From Streptomyces sp. NL15-2K (GTDB taxonomy: Bacteria > Actinomycetota > Actinomycetes > Streptomycetales > Streptomycetaceae), in NCBI RefSeq assembly GCF_030551255.1, contig NZ_CP130630.1, positions 6,181,501 through 6,245,500 of the forward strand: DNA of 64,000 nt, written 5' to 3'. A program made the translations under genes and the position numbers. The notes below the pieces were generated by a model that did not search any database, had not been told where the DNA came from, and saw only the letters and a program-made list of their open reading frames with translations. This document shows positions 43,747-52,641 of this stretch, one piece after another (within the stretch, counting starts at the first letter, position 1; each line of letters opens with the position of its first letter).

Positions 43747-45008
43747 TGTCCGCTGACGCCGCGACATCGAAGGGCACCCCGGATGCGGGGCGGGGCTCGC
43801 TGACGGTGCTGCTGCTTGCCTCCACGCTGGGTGTGATGGGCGGCGCCACCATCGCCCCGGTCATCGAGGTGATCCGCCAGGCCCTCGATGTGGGCGGCAC
43901 CGAGGCCGGGCTGGTCCTGACCTCCCACAGCCTGGCCATCGCCGTGGTCAGTCCGCTGGTCGGGCGGGCCACCGACCGCTTCGGCGTCCGGCTCCCACTC
44001 GCCGCGGGGCTGGTGGTGTACGGGCTGGGCGGCGGCGCGGGCCTGGTCATCGACTCCTACCCGGTGCTGTTCGCCTCCCGCCTGGTTCTGGGCGTGGGTG
44101 CGGCGGCGGTGTTCACCTGCTCCACCGCCGCCCTGCTGGGCCTGTACCGGGGAGAGATGCGCGACAAAGTGATGGGCTGGCGCACCGCCGCCACCACAGC
44201 GGGCGGCTTCGCCTACCCCCTGGCGGCCGGCGCGCTGGGCAACCACTCCTGGCACGCACCGTTCGCCATCTACCTCATCGGACTCCCGCTGGGCCTTGCC
44301 ACCCTGCTCGCCCTGCCCAAGGCCACCCCGGCACGCGAGAACAACCCTGGGACGAAGGGAGATCGGGGCGGGGCTGTCCGGCTGCTGCGCGAGCACCCGC
44401 TGGTGCTGGGGTTGTGCGGCCTGTGGGTGGCCAGCACCGGGCTGATGATGGTGCTGGCGGTCTCCCTGCCTCGCCGCCTGGACCAACTGGGCGTTCACGA
44501 CACGCTGGTGGTCGCGCTGTACGGCATCGTGCTGTCCTCCGGGGCCGCGAGCCTGATCGGCCTGACCTACGCCAAGCTCACCGCCCGCTTCGGCTATGCG
44601 GTGTTGATGCGGTGCGCGGTCGGTGCCTGGACAGCGGGGCTGCTGCTGTTCGCCGTCGCCGGACACTGGGGGCCTTTGCTGCTCGTGCCGGTGCTGACCG
44701 GCATCGGCAGCGGCATCATGATGCCCACCCTCACCGTCCTGGTCGACCGCGCGGCCCCAGCCGAACAGCGCGGCACCGCGACCTCGTTGCAGGCCACGGC
44801 GCTGTTCGGCGGGCAGTTCGGCTCGCCTCTGGTGTTCGGTCCGTTGATCGACGCCACCTCGATCGCCACCGGCGCCCTGGTCGCCGCCGCAGGCACCGCG
44901 GGCATCCTGGTTGCGCTGTTCCGCCTGCAAGAACCCGCCCCGCCGAGCGACGACGCGGTGGTGGGTGAGGGAGATCTGAGCGAGGCCCCGGTCGGCGAAC
45001 AGCCTTGA
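43746..45008 (+). CDS. MFS exporter
   Basis: 420 aa, 12 predicted helices. Motif A variant GRATDRFGVRL after helix 2 and a second in VDRAAPAEQRGTATS. Likely a proton-driven drug exporter cotranscribed with the ABM gene (1-bp overlap). Substrate unknown. Confidence 0.88.
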   Translation: MSADAATSKGTPDAGRGSLTVLLLASTLGVMGGATIAPVIEVIRQALDVGGTEAGLVLTSHSLAIAVVSPLVGRATDRFGVRLPLAAGLVVYGLGGGAGLVIDSYPVLFASRLVLGVGAAAVFTCSTAALLGLYRGEMRDKVMGWRTAATTAGGFAYPLAAGALGNHSWHAPFAIYLIGLPLGLATLLALPKATPARENNPGTKGDRGGAVRLLREHPLVLGLCGLWVASTGLMMVLAVSLPRRLDQLGVHDTLVVALYGIVLSSGAASLIGLTYAKLTARFGYAVLMRCAVGAWTAGLLLFAVAGHWGPLLLVPVLTGIGSGIMMPTLTVLVDRAAPAEQRGTATSLQATALFGGQFGSPLVFGPLIDATSIATGALVAAAGTAGILVALFRLQEPAPPSDDAVVGEGDLSEAPVGEQP

Positions 45009-45058
45009 CCGTGCCTGGTGGGAGCGGTGGTCTGGGCGAGCGGGCAGTGGCCCCGGGC

Positions 45059-46498
45059 TTACTGATCCGGTGCACCGGGAGCTTCTGGCCGGCGTGGGGC
45101 GGGCAGTGCGAAGGCGAGGGTGGCAACGGTCGTGCACACGGCCGCGAGGGCCACGAACACCGTCCGGTAGGAGGCAGCCGTGCCTGCGGTGGCTGCGGCG
45201 AGGGTGACCAGAGCGGCCAGACCGACGGCACCGCCGATCTGCCGGGTGGCGTTCATCAATCCCGAGGCAGCGCCGGCGTCCTGCTCGGCGATGCCGGAGG
45301 TGACCGTGGTGGTGATCGGGGTGATCAGCAGGCCCATCCCGGCCGACATCACGATCGCGGGCCCCAACAGACCCTCCCAATAGGTGCTGTCCACTCCGAT
45401 CCGGCTCTGCCACACGAAGCCCACCGCGGCCATCAGCGCGGCCAGCACGATCAGAGTTCGGGGGCCGGTGCGGTGCATGACGGCGGGAGCCAGGCGGGCG
45501 GCGGCGATCCCGACCAGGGTGTGCGGCAGGAACCCGACACCGGTGGCCAGCGCCCCGTAGTGCAGGACGTCCTGCATGTAGAGCGAGAGGAAGTACCACA
45601 TGGGGATGAAGCAGGCCCCGGCCAGCAGCATCACCGCATTGCCCGCCCAAACGGGCCGCAGACGCACCAGACGGGGCGGCATGAGCGGAGCCGTCGCCCG
45701 CGTCTCGGCCCACACGAACGCGGCCAGCGCCAGCACACCGACGGCGAGGCTCGCCACGGTCGGCAGCCCGCTCCAGCCGTGCGCCTGGGCCTGGGTGACG
45801 CCGTGGACGAGGGCGGTGACACCGAGCGTGGCAAGCACCGCGCCCGGCACGTCGAGCTTCCGGCCCTGCGTACGAAAACGGTCGGCGGGCAGCAGCCGCA
45901 GAGCGGCGAGCACGGCCACAGCACCGATGGGAACGTTGATCAGCAGGATCCACCGCCAGGACAGGGACTGGGTGAGCACCCCGCCGATCAGATTCCCCGC
46001 CGCTCCGCCCGCTGAGCTGACCGCGGTCCAGATCGCCAACGCCCGCGTGCGAACCGGGCCTTCGCTGAACGTGGTGGTCAGGATCGTCAGCGTGGCCGGG
46101 GCCAGCACGGCGGCCCCCAGCCCCTGCACGGCCCGCATCGCGATCAGCACGCCCGGCGAGGTGGCGAGCCCGCCCACCAGACTTGAGGCGGCGAACAGCA
46201 CCAGGCCCCACAGGAAGACACGACGGCGGCCGTACACGTCGGCCAGTCGGCCCCCGAGCAGCAGGAAACCGGCGAAGACCAGCGCATAGCCACCGACCAC
46301 CCACTGCAGGTCCGCGGCGTCGAAGCCCAGGGCGGACTGCATCGAGGGCAGGGCGACGTTCACCACCGACACGTCGAGCACCACCATGAACTGTGCCGTG
46401 CACGCCAGCCACAGCACCGCCGCCCGCAGCCCCGGTCCCTCAAGGGCCGGCTCCGTGTCCGGTTGACTGTCGGCGCTGTGCGCCTCGCGAAAACCCAT
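45059..46498 (-). CDS. DHA2-family (EmrB/QacA-type) drug exporter
   Basis: 479 aa, 14 helices. DHA2 hallmarks: VVLDVSVVNVALPSMQSALG (motif D1), GGRLADVYGRRRVF (motif A), RAVQGLGAAVLAPATLTILT (motif C side). Proton antiporter for hydrophobic or cationic drugs. Divergent from its probable TetR repressor at 46585, with a dyad between. Confidence 0.93.
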   Translation of the reverse strand: MGFREAHSADSQPDTEPALEGPGLRAAVLWLACTAQFMVVLDVSVVNVALPSMQSALGFDAADLQWVVGGYALVFAGFLLLGGRLADVYGRRRVFLWGLVLFAASSLVGGLATSPGVLIAMRAVQGLGAAVLAPATLTILTTTFSEGPVRTRALAIWTAVSSAGGAAGNLIGGVLTQSLSWRWILLINVPIGAVAVLAALRLLPADRFRTQGRKLDVPGAVLATLGVTALVHGVTQAQAHGWSGLPTVASLAVGVLALAAFVWAETRATAPLMPPRLVRLRPVWAGNAVMLLAGACFIPMWYFLSLYMQDVLHYGALATGVGFLPHTLVGIAAARLAPAVMHRTGPRTLIVLAALMAAVGFVWQSRIGVDSTYWEGLLGPAIVMSAGMGLLITPITTTVTSGIAEQDAGAASGLMNATRQIGGAVGLAALVTLAAATAGTAASYRTVFVALAAVCTTVATLAFALPAPRRPEAPGAPDQ

Positions 46499-46526
46499 CG
46501 GCCCTCACCGTCGTCGCCCGCTCTGA

Positions 46527-46554
46527 TTTTCATCGTACAGCGGTACTATAAAAA
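46527..46554. promoter_or_regulatory. Dyad operator between DHA2 exporter and TetR genes
   Basis: TTTTcATcGTAC-agcg-GTACtATaAAAA, 10 of 12 positions symmetric. It is the only AT-rich patch in the 86-bp divergent gap and overlaps where both promoters must lie. Confidence 0.6.
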
Positions 46555-46584
46555 TCGGTTGCCGAAGGAAGAAAAGGGGCCGGG

Positions 46585-47235
46585 GTGCCGAAACGGGTGG
46601 ACCACGCCCAGCGCCGGGCGCACATCATTGACGCCCTGGTGCGCGTGGCAGCGGCCGAGGGCCTGCACGCGGTGACCATGCGCGCGGTCGCCGCCGAGGC
46701 GGGCATGTCACTGAACCTGGTGCAGTACTACTTCGAAACGAAGGCCCACCTGCTGCACGCCGCTCTTGACCGCCTGGAGCAGCAGAGCCACCAGCGGTGG
46801 TCGGCCCGGCTGGCCGGCCTGCCGCGCCCAGTGACCGCGCACGCCTTCATCGAGGCGTTCCTCGCCGAGGCGCTGCCCACCGACGAGGCCAGCCGGACCT
46901 TCCATCTGGTGTGGACCTCGTACGCGGTGCTGGCGATGACCGACCCGGAACTGGCGGCGCAGCCCTTCGTCGAAGGGCCCGACCGCCTGGAGAGGCAGCT
47001 GACCGCCGTGCTGGAGCAGGCCCAGCAGGAGGGCACCTTGGACCAGCAGCGCGATGCGGCGGCCGAAGCCGTTCACCTGCTGTCTCTCAGCCATGGCCTG
47101 GGCACCAGCGTCCTGGTCGGCCAGCGCAGTGCGGACGCGGCCATGGGCATCCTGCGAGCACACCTCGACCAGCTCTTCCAGCCCCCTGCCTGCCCCCTAC
47201 CAAGCCCGGATACCGCAGCAGGCCGTGCCGAATAA
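46585..47235 (+). CDS. TetR-family regulator of the DHA2 exporter
   Basis: 216 aa from GTG 46585. HTH RRAHIIDALVRVAAAEGLHA, VTMRAVAAEAGMSLNLVQYY; BetI/TetR_C-like helical domain. Expected to bind the dyad at 46527 and be released by the exporter's substrate. Confidence 0.9.
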   Translation: MPKRVDHAQRRAHIIDALVRVAAAEGLHAVTMRAVAAEAGMSLNLVQYYFETKAHLLHAALDRLEQQSHQRWSARLAGLPRPVTAHAFIEAFLAEALPTDEASRTFHLVWTSYAVLAMTDPELAAQPFVEGPDRLERQLTAVLEQAQQEGTLDQQRDAAAEAVHLLSLSHGLGTSVLVGQRSADAAMGILRAHLDQLFQPPACPLPSPDTAAGRAE

Positions 47236-47634
47236 CCCCTCCCGGGGAAAGCGGGGTCGTACGGCGCTGATGCGTATCGCGGCCGGATCGTGGACAGACA
47301 CTTTCCAAGTCGTCGACGCCGATGGCCAGTTCCCACTGAGGGGCGGAAGAGTCGGACTCGCATGTCGTGATGAAGTCGGCGTCGGAGAGCGGAGCACCGG
47401 CTGTCTCCCGGTAGAAGTGCCGGGCCTGGTCTGGTTCATTGCAGGCCAGGACCATGCGGTGCGGGGCGTACACGATATGCGGCGGGAACTCCCAGCCGCT
47501 GAACCGGTGGGGTTGCCACGACTCGGGTCCAGCAGCAACAGCGACGGGGCCAAGAACGCCGCCCCGAGCCGCCTCTACTACTGAGTACGGGTACTCATGC
47601 ACTGGGCCCGACCACGCTGGCAGCCTTTGGGCCT
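47236..47634. other. Spacer with a possible minus-strand gene relic
   Basis: On the minus strand, 47320-47602 reads APHRMVLACNEPDQARHFYR, ETAGAPLSDADFITTCESDS and PQWELAIGVDDLES, which has protein-like composition, then loses character. No family recognised and no good start signal, so I do not call a gene. Confidence 0.35.
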
Positions 47635-47960
47635 ATGAGCACGAGCGCAAACCTGTGGGGCTGGGCAAAGGAGTACGACGGGCCGGTGGCGTTCCTGGTT
47701 GCCGTTGGGGACCTGGTGCTGTCCGGTGTCCTGCTGTGGTCGACGATCGCGTCCGGGATCACGTTGGGGCGCCGAACGATACAGAGCAAGCGGCCATGCA
47801 GCAGGCTCAGGACACCGCGCAGACGATCTGGGGCGTGTGGCTCGCCGCCGGACTCCTGATCGCCGCCGCGCTACGGATGCCGCGTACGGCGATGGTGCAC
47901 TTGGTCGCCATGCTCGCGATCCCTGGCGCCTTCGTGGCCTACGTCGCGGCGCACAACTGA
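47635..47960 (+). pseudogene. Small four-helix membrane protein, frameshifted
   Basis: Starts MSTSANLWGWAKEYDGPVAF with VLSGVLLWSTIASGITLG. A 1-nt shift near 47772 moves the natural continuation to another frame: APNDTEQAAMQQAQDTAQTI, WGVWLAAGLLIAAALRM, AMLAIPGAFVAYVAAHN-stop. Joined, it would be a 108-aa membrane protein. Either a recent mutation or a base error. Confidence 0.6.
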
Positions 47961-48186
47961 GAGTCGCGACGTGGGGCCGAGCTGGGGCCAGCGGCAACAG
48001 GGCGCCTGAGTGGGCGGTGCCGGCCGCGCATCTGTCTGCGGGAGGATCGCCTGTGTCATTGTGACCTCGCCCGAAGATCGCCGAACTGCATTCGGTCCCG
48101 TAGAAGGGCTGGAGAGTCCGGTGGCTGGTACCTCTCGAACATGTCTGAACAACCATCGGATACTTGTAAAGCACAGGCCCCTGGGG

Positions 48187-48345
48187 CTACTTGCCAGACT
48201 TGCCTGTCGCCTCCCAGACGCACTGGATCTTGAGCCAGTCGTCCTCGTCCACCGCGAAGTGCCAGCCAGTGCTGTCGAGAAGAAGGCCGCAGTGCCGGGC
48301 AGGTCGCGGGTTTTGACGTCCATCCAGCAGAACCTGTTCAAGGTG
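48187..48345 (-). pseudogene. VOC/glyoxalase-like fragment
   Basis: LNRFCWMDVKTRDLPGTAAF, then with one frame change WHFAVDEDDWLKIQCVWEAT and GKSGK-stop. This is the first module of a VOC-fold protein, cut short. It lies directly downstream of the merR gene in the same direction, where a MerR-controlled glyoxalase would be expected. Confidence 0.55.
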
Positions 48346-48391
48346 GCTCCCTGTCGTCCGGATGTCGGCGTGTCGGGTGACCGGACGGCTT

Positions 48392-48802
48392 TCAGGTTGT
48401 GGCGACCTGGTCCCGTGCCAGGCGCTCGCGCAGCGTGGCGGCGAATTCCTCGGCCCGCGTCAGCTGGGTGCGGAGCTTCTCCACCTGCTCGGCGGCGCCC
48501 CGCTCGTATCCGCGGACGCGCTCCAGCAGGGCCTCCCGCTCGTCCGCCGTCAGCTCCTCGTCGGAGTCGAGGCGGTCGGTGACCTCCAGCAGATCGCGCA
48601 TCTCGTCCAGGGTGAAGCCGAGCGGCTTCATGCGGCGGATGACCATCAGGCGGGCGACGTCGGCCTCGGTGTAGAGGCGGAAGCCGCCCTGGGATCGGGC
48701 GGAGGGGATGACCAGCCCGGTCTCCTCGTAGTGCCGGATGGTCCGCAGCGACAGCTCGGTCCGTGCGGCGACCTCGCCGATCTGCATGTGCTCGCTGCTC
48801 AC
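48392..48802 (-). CDS. MerR-family regulator
   Basis: 136 aa from GTG 48802 (AGGAAGG 8 nt upstream). HTH MQIGEVAARTELSLRTIRHY, then RRMKPLGFTLDEMRDLLEV, and a long dimerisation helix. There is no conserved metal-binding cysteine, so it is more like the non-metal branch. The palindrome at 48853 is its likely operator. Confidence 0.88.
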   Translation of the reverse strand: MSSEHMQIGEVAARTELSLRTIRHYEETGLVIPSARSQGGFRLYTEADVARLMVIRRMKPLGFTLDEMRDLLEVTDRLDSDEELTADEREALLERVRGYERGAAEQVEKLRTQLTRAEEFAATLRERLARDQVATT

Positions 48803-48852
48803 GCGGGCGCCCTTCCTCATCTGTCGCCAAGGCCACAGGCGGCCGACGTCAT

Positions 48853-48876
48853 CTCTACCCTAACGTTAGGGTAGAG
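48853..48876. promoter_or_regulatory. Perfect 24-bp palindrome, MerR operator candidate
   Basis: CTCTACCCTAAC / GTTAGGGTAGAG with no spacer, 50 bp upstream of merR. Length and symmetry fit the 19-bp-spacer MerR promoters, in which the palindrome sits between -35 and -10. Confidence 0.7.
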
Positions 48877-49005
48877 TAAGTGATCGTCGGGGTCGGCTCC
48901 GCGCCGTCCCCGCTCCCATGGTGCGGGATGGATCGTTCCCGTGACCGTCAGCCGTGTCGGGGGCGACGATGCCCCCGGCGAAGACCGATGCCTGCAGGAG
49001 AGAGC

Positions 49006-49050
49006 GTGCGCATGCCCATGACGCCCAGCGCCGCCGCCTGCCCGCCGTGA
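49006..49050 (+). promoter_or_regulatory. Possible Cys-containing leader peptide ahead of SulP
   Basis: GCAGGAGAGAGC precedes a GTG opening a 14-codon frame (MRMPMTPSAAACPP-stop) 164 bp before the SulP start. Actinobacterial sulfur genes are often preceded by such small Cys-bearing frames that couple ribosome stalling to cysteine supply. One Cys only, so tentative. Confidence 0.35.
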
Positions 49051-49213
49051 TCCTTCGCCCCTAAGCAGCCCCGCAGATTCCATCTTGGCCCGCTGCTGCC
49101 TTCTGACTTCAGCCCGCCGTACGTGGGCTTCGCGGATGGCTGTCCCGGCCTTCCTGCGCCTTCCGCACGCACCGAGTGATGCCGGGCGTGCCCGAGCACG
49201 ACAGGTACCTTTC

Positions 49214-50719
49214 TTGTCTACGTCCGCTTTGTCCCCGGCCGCGCGGCTGCGCGGCCTGCGCCCCGACTGGCTGTCCGACCCGAAGGTCTGGCGCACCGAG
49301 GTCCTGGCCGGCCTGGTGGTCGCGCTCGCGCTGATCCCCGAGGCGATCTCGTTCTCCATCATCGCCGGAGTCGACCCGGCGATCGGTCTGTTCGCGTCTT
49401 TCACTATGGCCGTGACCATCTCGATCGTCGGCGGTCGCCGCGCGATGATCTCTGCTGCGACCGGCGCCATCGCCCTGGTCATCGCTCCGCTCAACCGCGA
49501 GCACGGCCTGGGATTCCTGATCGCCGCCGTCATCCTGGCCGGTGTCTTCCAGATCGTCCTCGGTGCGCTCGGCGTCGCCAAGCTGATGCGGTTCGTGCCC
49601 CGCAGCGTGATGGTCGGCTTCGTCAACGCCCTCGCCATCCTGATCTTCATGGCCCAGGTGCCCGAGATGCACGACGTGCCCTGGCCCGTCTACCCGCTCA
49701 TCGCCGGCGGGCTGGCGCTCATGGTGTTCTTCCCGAAGGTCACCACAGTGATCCCGGCCCCGCTCGTGTCCATCGTCATCCTCACCGTGATCACGGTCGC
49801 CGCCGGCATCGCGGTGCCGACCGTGGGCGACAAGGGCGAGCTGCCCTCCTCCCTCCCCGTGCCCGGCCTGCCGGATGTGCCTTTCACGATGGACACCCTG
49901 ACCACCATCGCCCCCTACGCGCTCGCGATGGCGTTGGTTGGTCTGATGGAGTCGCTGATGACGGCCAAGCTGGTCGACGACATCACCGACACGCACTCCT
50001 CCAAGACGCGAGAGTCGATCGGGCAGGGCATCGCCAACATTGTCACCGGCTTCTTCGGCGGCATGGGTGGCTGCGCGATGATCGGCCAGACCATGATCAA
50101 TGTGAAGGTGTCCGGCGCCCGTACCCGCCTGTCCACGTTCCTGGCGGGCTCTTTCCTGATGGTGCTGTGCATCGTCTTCGGGCCGGTTGTCTCCGACATC
50201 CCCATGGCAGCCCTGGTCGCAGTCATGGTCATGGTGTCGTTCGCGACCTTCGACTGGCACTCCATCGCCCCCAAGACCCTCAAGCGGATGCCCGCCGGGG
50301 AGATCGCAGTCATGGTCATCACCGTCGCCTGCGTGGTTGCAACCGACAACCTCGCCATCGGCGTCGTCGTCGGCTCTGTCACCGCCATGGTCATCTTCGC
50401 CAAACGCGTCGCCCACCTCGCGAACGTCACGGCGGTCACCGACCCCGATGGCAGCAACGTGGTCTACTCCGTGACCGGCGAACTGTTCTTCGCCTCCTCC
50501 AACGACCTCGTCGGCCAGTTCAACTACGCCACCGACCCCGACAAGGTCGTCATCGATCTGAGCGCCGCCCACATCTGGGACGCATCCTCCGTCGCCGCCC
50601 TGGACGCCATCGAGACCAAGTACGCCCAGCGCGGCAAGACCGTCGAGATCATCGGCCTGAACAAGCCGAGCGCCCACATCCACGAAAAGCTCAGCGGCGA
50701 GCTCACCGGCAGCCACTGA
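49214..50719 (+). CDS. SulP/SLC26-family anion transporter with STAS domain
   Basis: 501 aa from TTG 49214, where family-like sequence begins (STSALSPAARLRGLRPDWLS); no strong ribosome site decides. About 12 helices, with the SulP signature region near EVLAGLVVALALIPEAISFS and GFFGGMGGCAMIGQTMINVK. C-terminal STAS domain after residue 400 (VVIDLSAAHIWDASSVAALD). Moves sulfate, bicarbonate or similar anions. In front of an arsenic island it may serve sulfur supply for thiols; arsenate or selenate are not excluded. Confidence 0.88.
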   Translation: MSTSALSPAARLRGLRPDWLSDPKVWRTEVLAGLVVALALIPEAISFSIIAGVDPAIGLFASFTMAVTISIVGGRRAMISAATGAIALVIAPLNREHGLGFLIAAVILAGVFQIVLGALGVAKLMRFVPRSVMVGFVNALAILIFMAQVPEMHDVPWPVYPLIAGGLALMVFFPKVTTVIPAPLVSIVILTVITVAAGIAVPTVGDKGELPSSLPVPGLPDVPFTMDTLTTIAPYALAMALVGLMESLMTAKLVDDITDTHSSKTRESIGQGIANIVTGFFGGMGGCAMIGQTMINVKVSGARTRLSTFLAGSFLMVLCIVFGPVVSDIPMAALVAVMVMVSFATFDWHSIAPKTLKRMPAGEIAVMVITVACVVATDNLAIGVVVGSVTAMVIFAKRVAHLANVTAVTDPDGSNVVYSVTGELFFASSNDLVGQFNYATDPDKVVIDLSAAHIWDASSVAALDAIETKYAQRGKTVEIIGLNKPSAHIHEKLSGELTGSH

Positions 50720-50736
50720 CTCTCTATCACGCCCAC

Positions 50737-50776
50737 GAGGGCCGCCGCGGACCCACCAGCGTCCACGGCGGCCCTC
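50737..50776 (+). terminator. Terminator after SulP
   Basis: GAGGGCCGCCG / CGGCGGCCCTC stem with GGAC/GTCC extending it; 18 bp past the stop. Confidence 0.78.
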
Positions 50777-50797
50777 GCTGTGTCTGCTGGGGAGGTG

Positions 50798-50917
50798 CTA
50801 GTTGGGGTAGGCGTCGGCCACCACCACGGTGACCTCACTGTCCGGGTCGAGCTCCCGGGCGCGAAGGGCGGCACTGATACCGGCGTCACTGCCGCCGACG
50901 GCGATCACACGGGTCAC
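50798..50917 (-). pseudogene. FAD-dependent oxidoreductase, first 39 residues only
   Basis: AGGAGG precedes GTG 50917; the product VTRVIAVGGSDAGISAALRA, RELDPDSEVTVVVADAYPN stops at TAG where the family continues with a Cys-containing NFSICG-type active-site loop. It matches the Rossmann start of CoA-disulfide-reductase-like enzymes frequent in actinobacterial ars clusters. It lies downstream of arsC in the same direction. Confidence 0.7.
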
Positions 50918-50985
50918 GGGAGGGCCTCCTGGGAGTGGCGATCTGCGCGCCTACGACGCTACGGACCGCCCCTCACCTGGGTAAC

Positions 50986-51666
50986 TCACGCCCGGGGCAC
51001 CTCTGTCGGCAGGAGTTCACCCACCAGTACGTCGATTCGGGTGGCGAGCGCGTCCCGAACCGCCCGCGCACTCTCGATGTCCAGACCGCTCAGGTCCGGC
51101 AGATCCCAGTCCAGATACCGGCGCCCGGGCCGGACCGGGCACGCATCACCGCAGCCCAGGGTGACGACGACGTCGGCGGCGGTGACGACCTCGGCGGTCA
51201 GCGGCTTGGGGAACTCGTCGTGCGGGTCCAGCCCCTGCTCGGCGAGCAGTTGGAGCCCGATCGGGGCGATCTCCGTGCCGGGTTCGGAGCCGGCCGTCAG
51301 CACCCGGATCCCGTCCTCCGCCCGGTGCCGCATCAGCGCGGCGGCCAGCTGCGAACGCCCCGCGTTCTCGGTGCACACGAACAGCACCTCGGGCACCGGC
51401 TTCGGCGACAGCCCCATGCCGCGGGCCAGGGCGCCGAGCCGCTGGTCCGCGAACCGCTCGACCAGGACCGGCAGATGCGTCCCGACGCGGGCCTTCGCCG
51501 ACAGCAGCCAGGAGCACTCCTCCACGTAACCCTCGACCGTCTCCCGGGAGAAGGCCCTGCCGTGGCGTGCGGCCAGCCGGGCTGTGATGCGTTCAAGGAG
51601 AGGGCTGATGTCTCGCAGGGGCGGGGCTGCTCGGCGGCCTGGGCCGAGAGAACTTTGCTCGTCCAT
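50986..51666 (-). CDS. arsC: Arsenate reductase ArsC with N-terminal three-helix domain
   Basis: 226 aa from ATG 51666 (GAGGAG). Residues 15-85 form a helical dimerisation-type domain (ISPLLERITARLAARHGRAF). The LMW-phosphatase-fold ArsC domain follows, with P-loop VLFVCTENAGRSQ and the second Cys pair in TLGCGDACPV. It reduces arsenate using low-molecular thiol (mycothiol) or thioredoxin. Divergent from arsR at 51832. Confidence 0.92.
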   Translation of the reverse strand: MDEQSSLGPGRRAAPPLRDISPLLERITARLAARHGRAFSRETVEGYVEECSWLLSAKARVGTHLPVLVERFADQRLGALARGMGLSPKPVPEVLFVCTENAGRSQLAAALMRHRAEDGIRVLTAGSEPGTEIAPIGLQLLAEQGLDPHDEFPKPLTAEVVTAADVVVTLGCGDACPVRPGRRYLDWDLPDLSGLDIESARAVRDALATRIDVLVGELLPTEVPRA

Positions 51667-51831
51667 GGGGCGGCTCCTCGGTTGACGGCTCTCGCACCTC
51701 TCTCACCGCAGATAATAGGCACTTATCTATGTATTGGATAGACGGAAACCTAAGTGAACGGTTGGTGAACAAGGTCGTCGGTGTGTCTTCGAACACATGG
51801 TTGCTGCTGGGCCCACACTTATGGTGAATAG

Positions 51832-52233
51832 ATGGCTATCACTGAATTGGGCGCCGCGGAGGTGGCGGACGAGACGAAGGCTGAGGCCTGCAGTCCCGGC
51901 CTCGCGTGTCTGCTCATCGAGCGCGATGAGGCCGAGCGACTGGCCCTCATGCTCAAGGCCATCGCCGACCCCACGCGGCTGCAGATCTTCCGCATCATCG
52001 AACGCGCACCGGCCGGCGAAGCCTGCGTCTGCGACCTGGTCGACTGCCTGGGCTTCCGCCAGCCGACGATCAGTCACCACCTGAAGATCATGACCGAGGC
52101 GGGACTGCTGAACCGCGACCGCCGCGGGACCTGGGCCTGGTACTCCGTCAACTACGACGGCCTGAACAGGGTGCGCGCGATCCTGGAGCCGTCGGTCGGC
52201 AAGCTCGCGGCCGAGGCTCTCGAGCGGGTGTAG
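51832..52233 (+). CDS. arsR: ArsR-family As(III)-responsive repressor (first copy)
   Basis: 133 aa. Winged helix with ACVCDLVDCLGFRQPTISHH: the CVC-D type metal site at the recognition helix plus a further Cys. An N-terminal CSPGLAC pair may also bind arsenite. The 165-bp gap to arsC contains TATCTATG...GGATAGA near 51723, a likely operator. It controls the divergent arsC and itself. Confidence 0.92.
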   Translation: MAITELGAAEVADETKAEACSPGLACLLIERDEAERLALMLKAIADPTRLQIFRIIERAPAGEACVCDLVDCLGFRQPTISHHLKIMTEAGLLNRDRRGTWAWYSVNYDGLNRVRAILEPSVGKLAAEALERV

Positions 52234-52289
52234 CCGCGGCGCTGCGGAAGGACCGGCCCTCTAGGGGGCCGATCCCTCCACCATGTGAC

Positions 52290-52610
52290 TCAGCCGAGGT
52301 AGTCGCCGAGGTCGCGCTCCAGCGCCGCCCTCGGCTTCGCGCCGACGATGGTCTTGGCGACCTCGCCGCCGACGTAGACGTTCATCGTCGGGATGGACAT
52401 CACTCCGTACTGGGCGGCGGTGGCCGGGTTTTCGTCGATGTTCAGCTTGACGATCTCGATCTTCTCGCCGTGCTCGGCCGCGATCGCCTCCAGGGAGGGG
52501 GCGAGTTGGCGGCACGGGCCGCACCAGGCCGCCCAGAAGTCGACGACGGGCTTGTCGCTCTTGAGGACGTCCTGGTCGAAGGAGTCGTCGGTGACGTTCT
52601 TGAGGGCCAT
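52290..52610 (-). CDS. trxA: Thioredoxin
   Basis: 106 aa, WCGPC at residues 29-33, cis-Pro in SIPTMNVY. Reduces ArsC and other disulfides. Third gene of the minus-strand unit arsC-trxB-trxA. Confidence 0.95.
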   Translation of the reverse strand: MALKNVTDDSFDQDVLKSDKPVVDFWAAWCGPCRQLAPSLEAIAAEHGEKIEIVKLNIDENPATAAQYGVMSIPTMNVYVGGEVAKTIVGAKPRAALERDLGDYLG

Positions 52611-52641
52611 GGGGACCTTCTCTTTTGGCCTTTACGGCTGG

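Larger units (their letters stand above)
48803..49213. other. merR-sulP divergent region
   Basis: Holds the palindrome at 48853-48876 and the short Cys-containing reading frame at 49006-49050. The frame of the SulP gene stays open upstream to 49085 but without family-like sequence. Confidence 0.4.

Noticed and set aside
43590..46412. 940-codon open frame on the minus strand
   Set aside because: Runs through the MFS gene antisense and the DHA2 gene in the wrong frame; no family content.
47300..47602. Minus-strand gene beside the TetR
   Set aside because: Some protein-like sequence, but no ribosome site, no family match and character lost toward 47300; kept only as a spacer remark.
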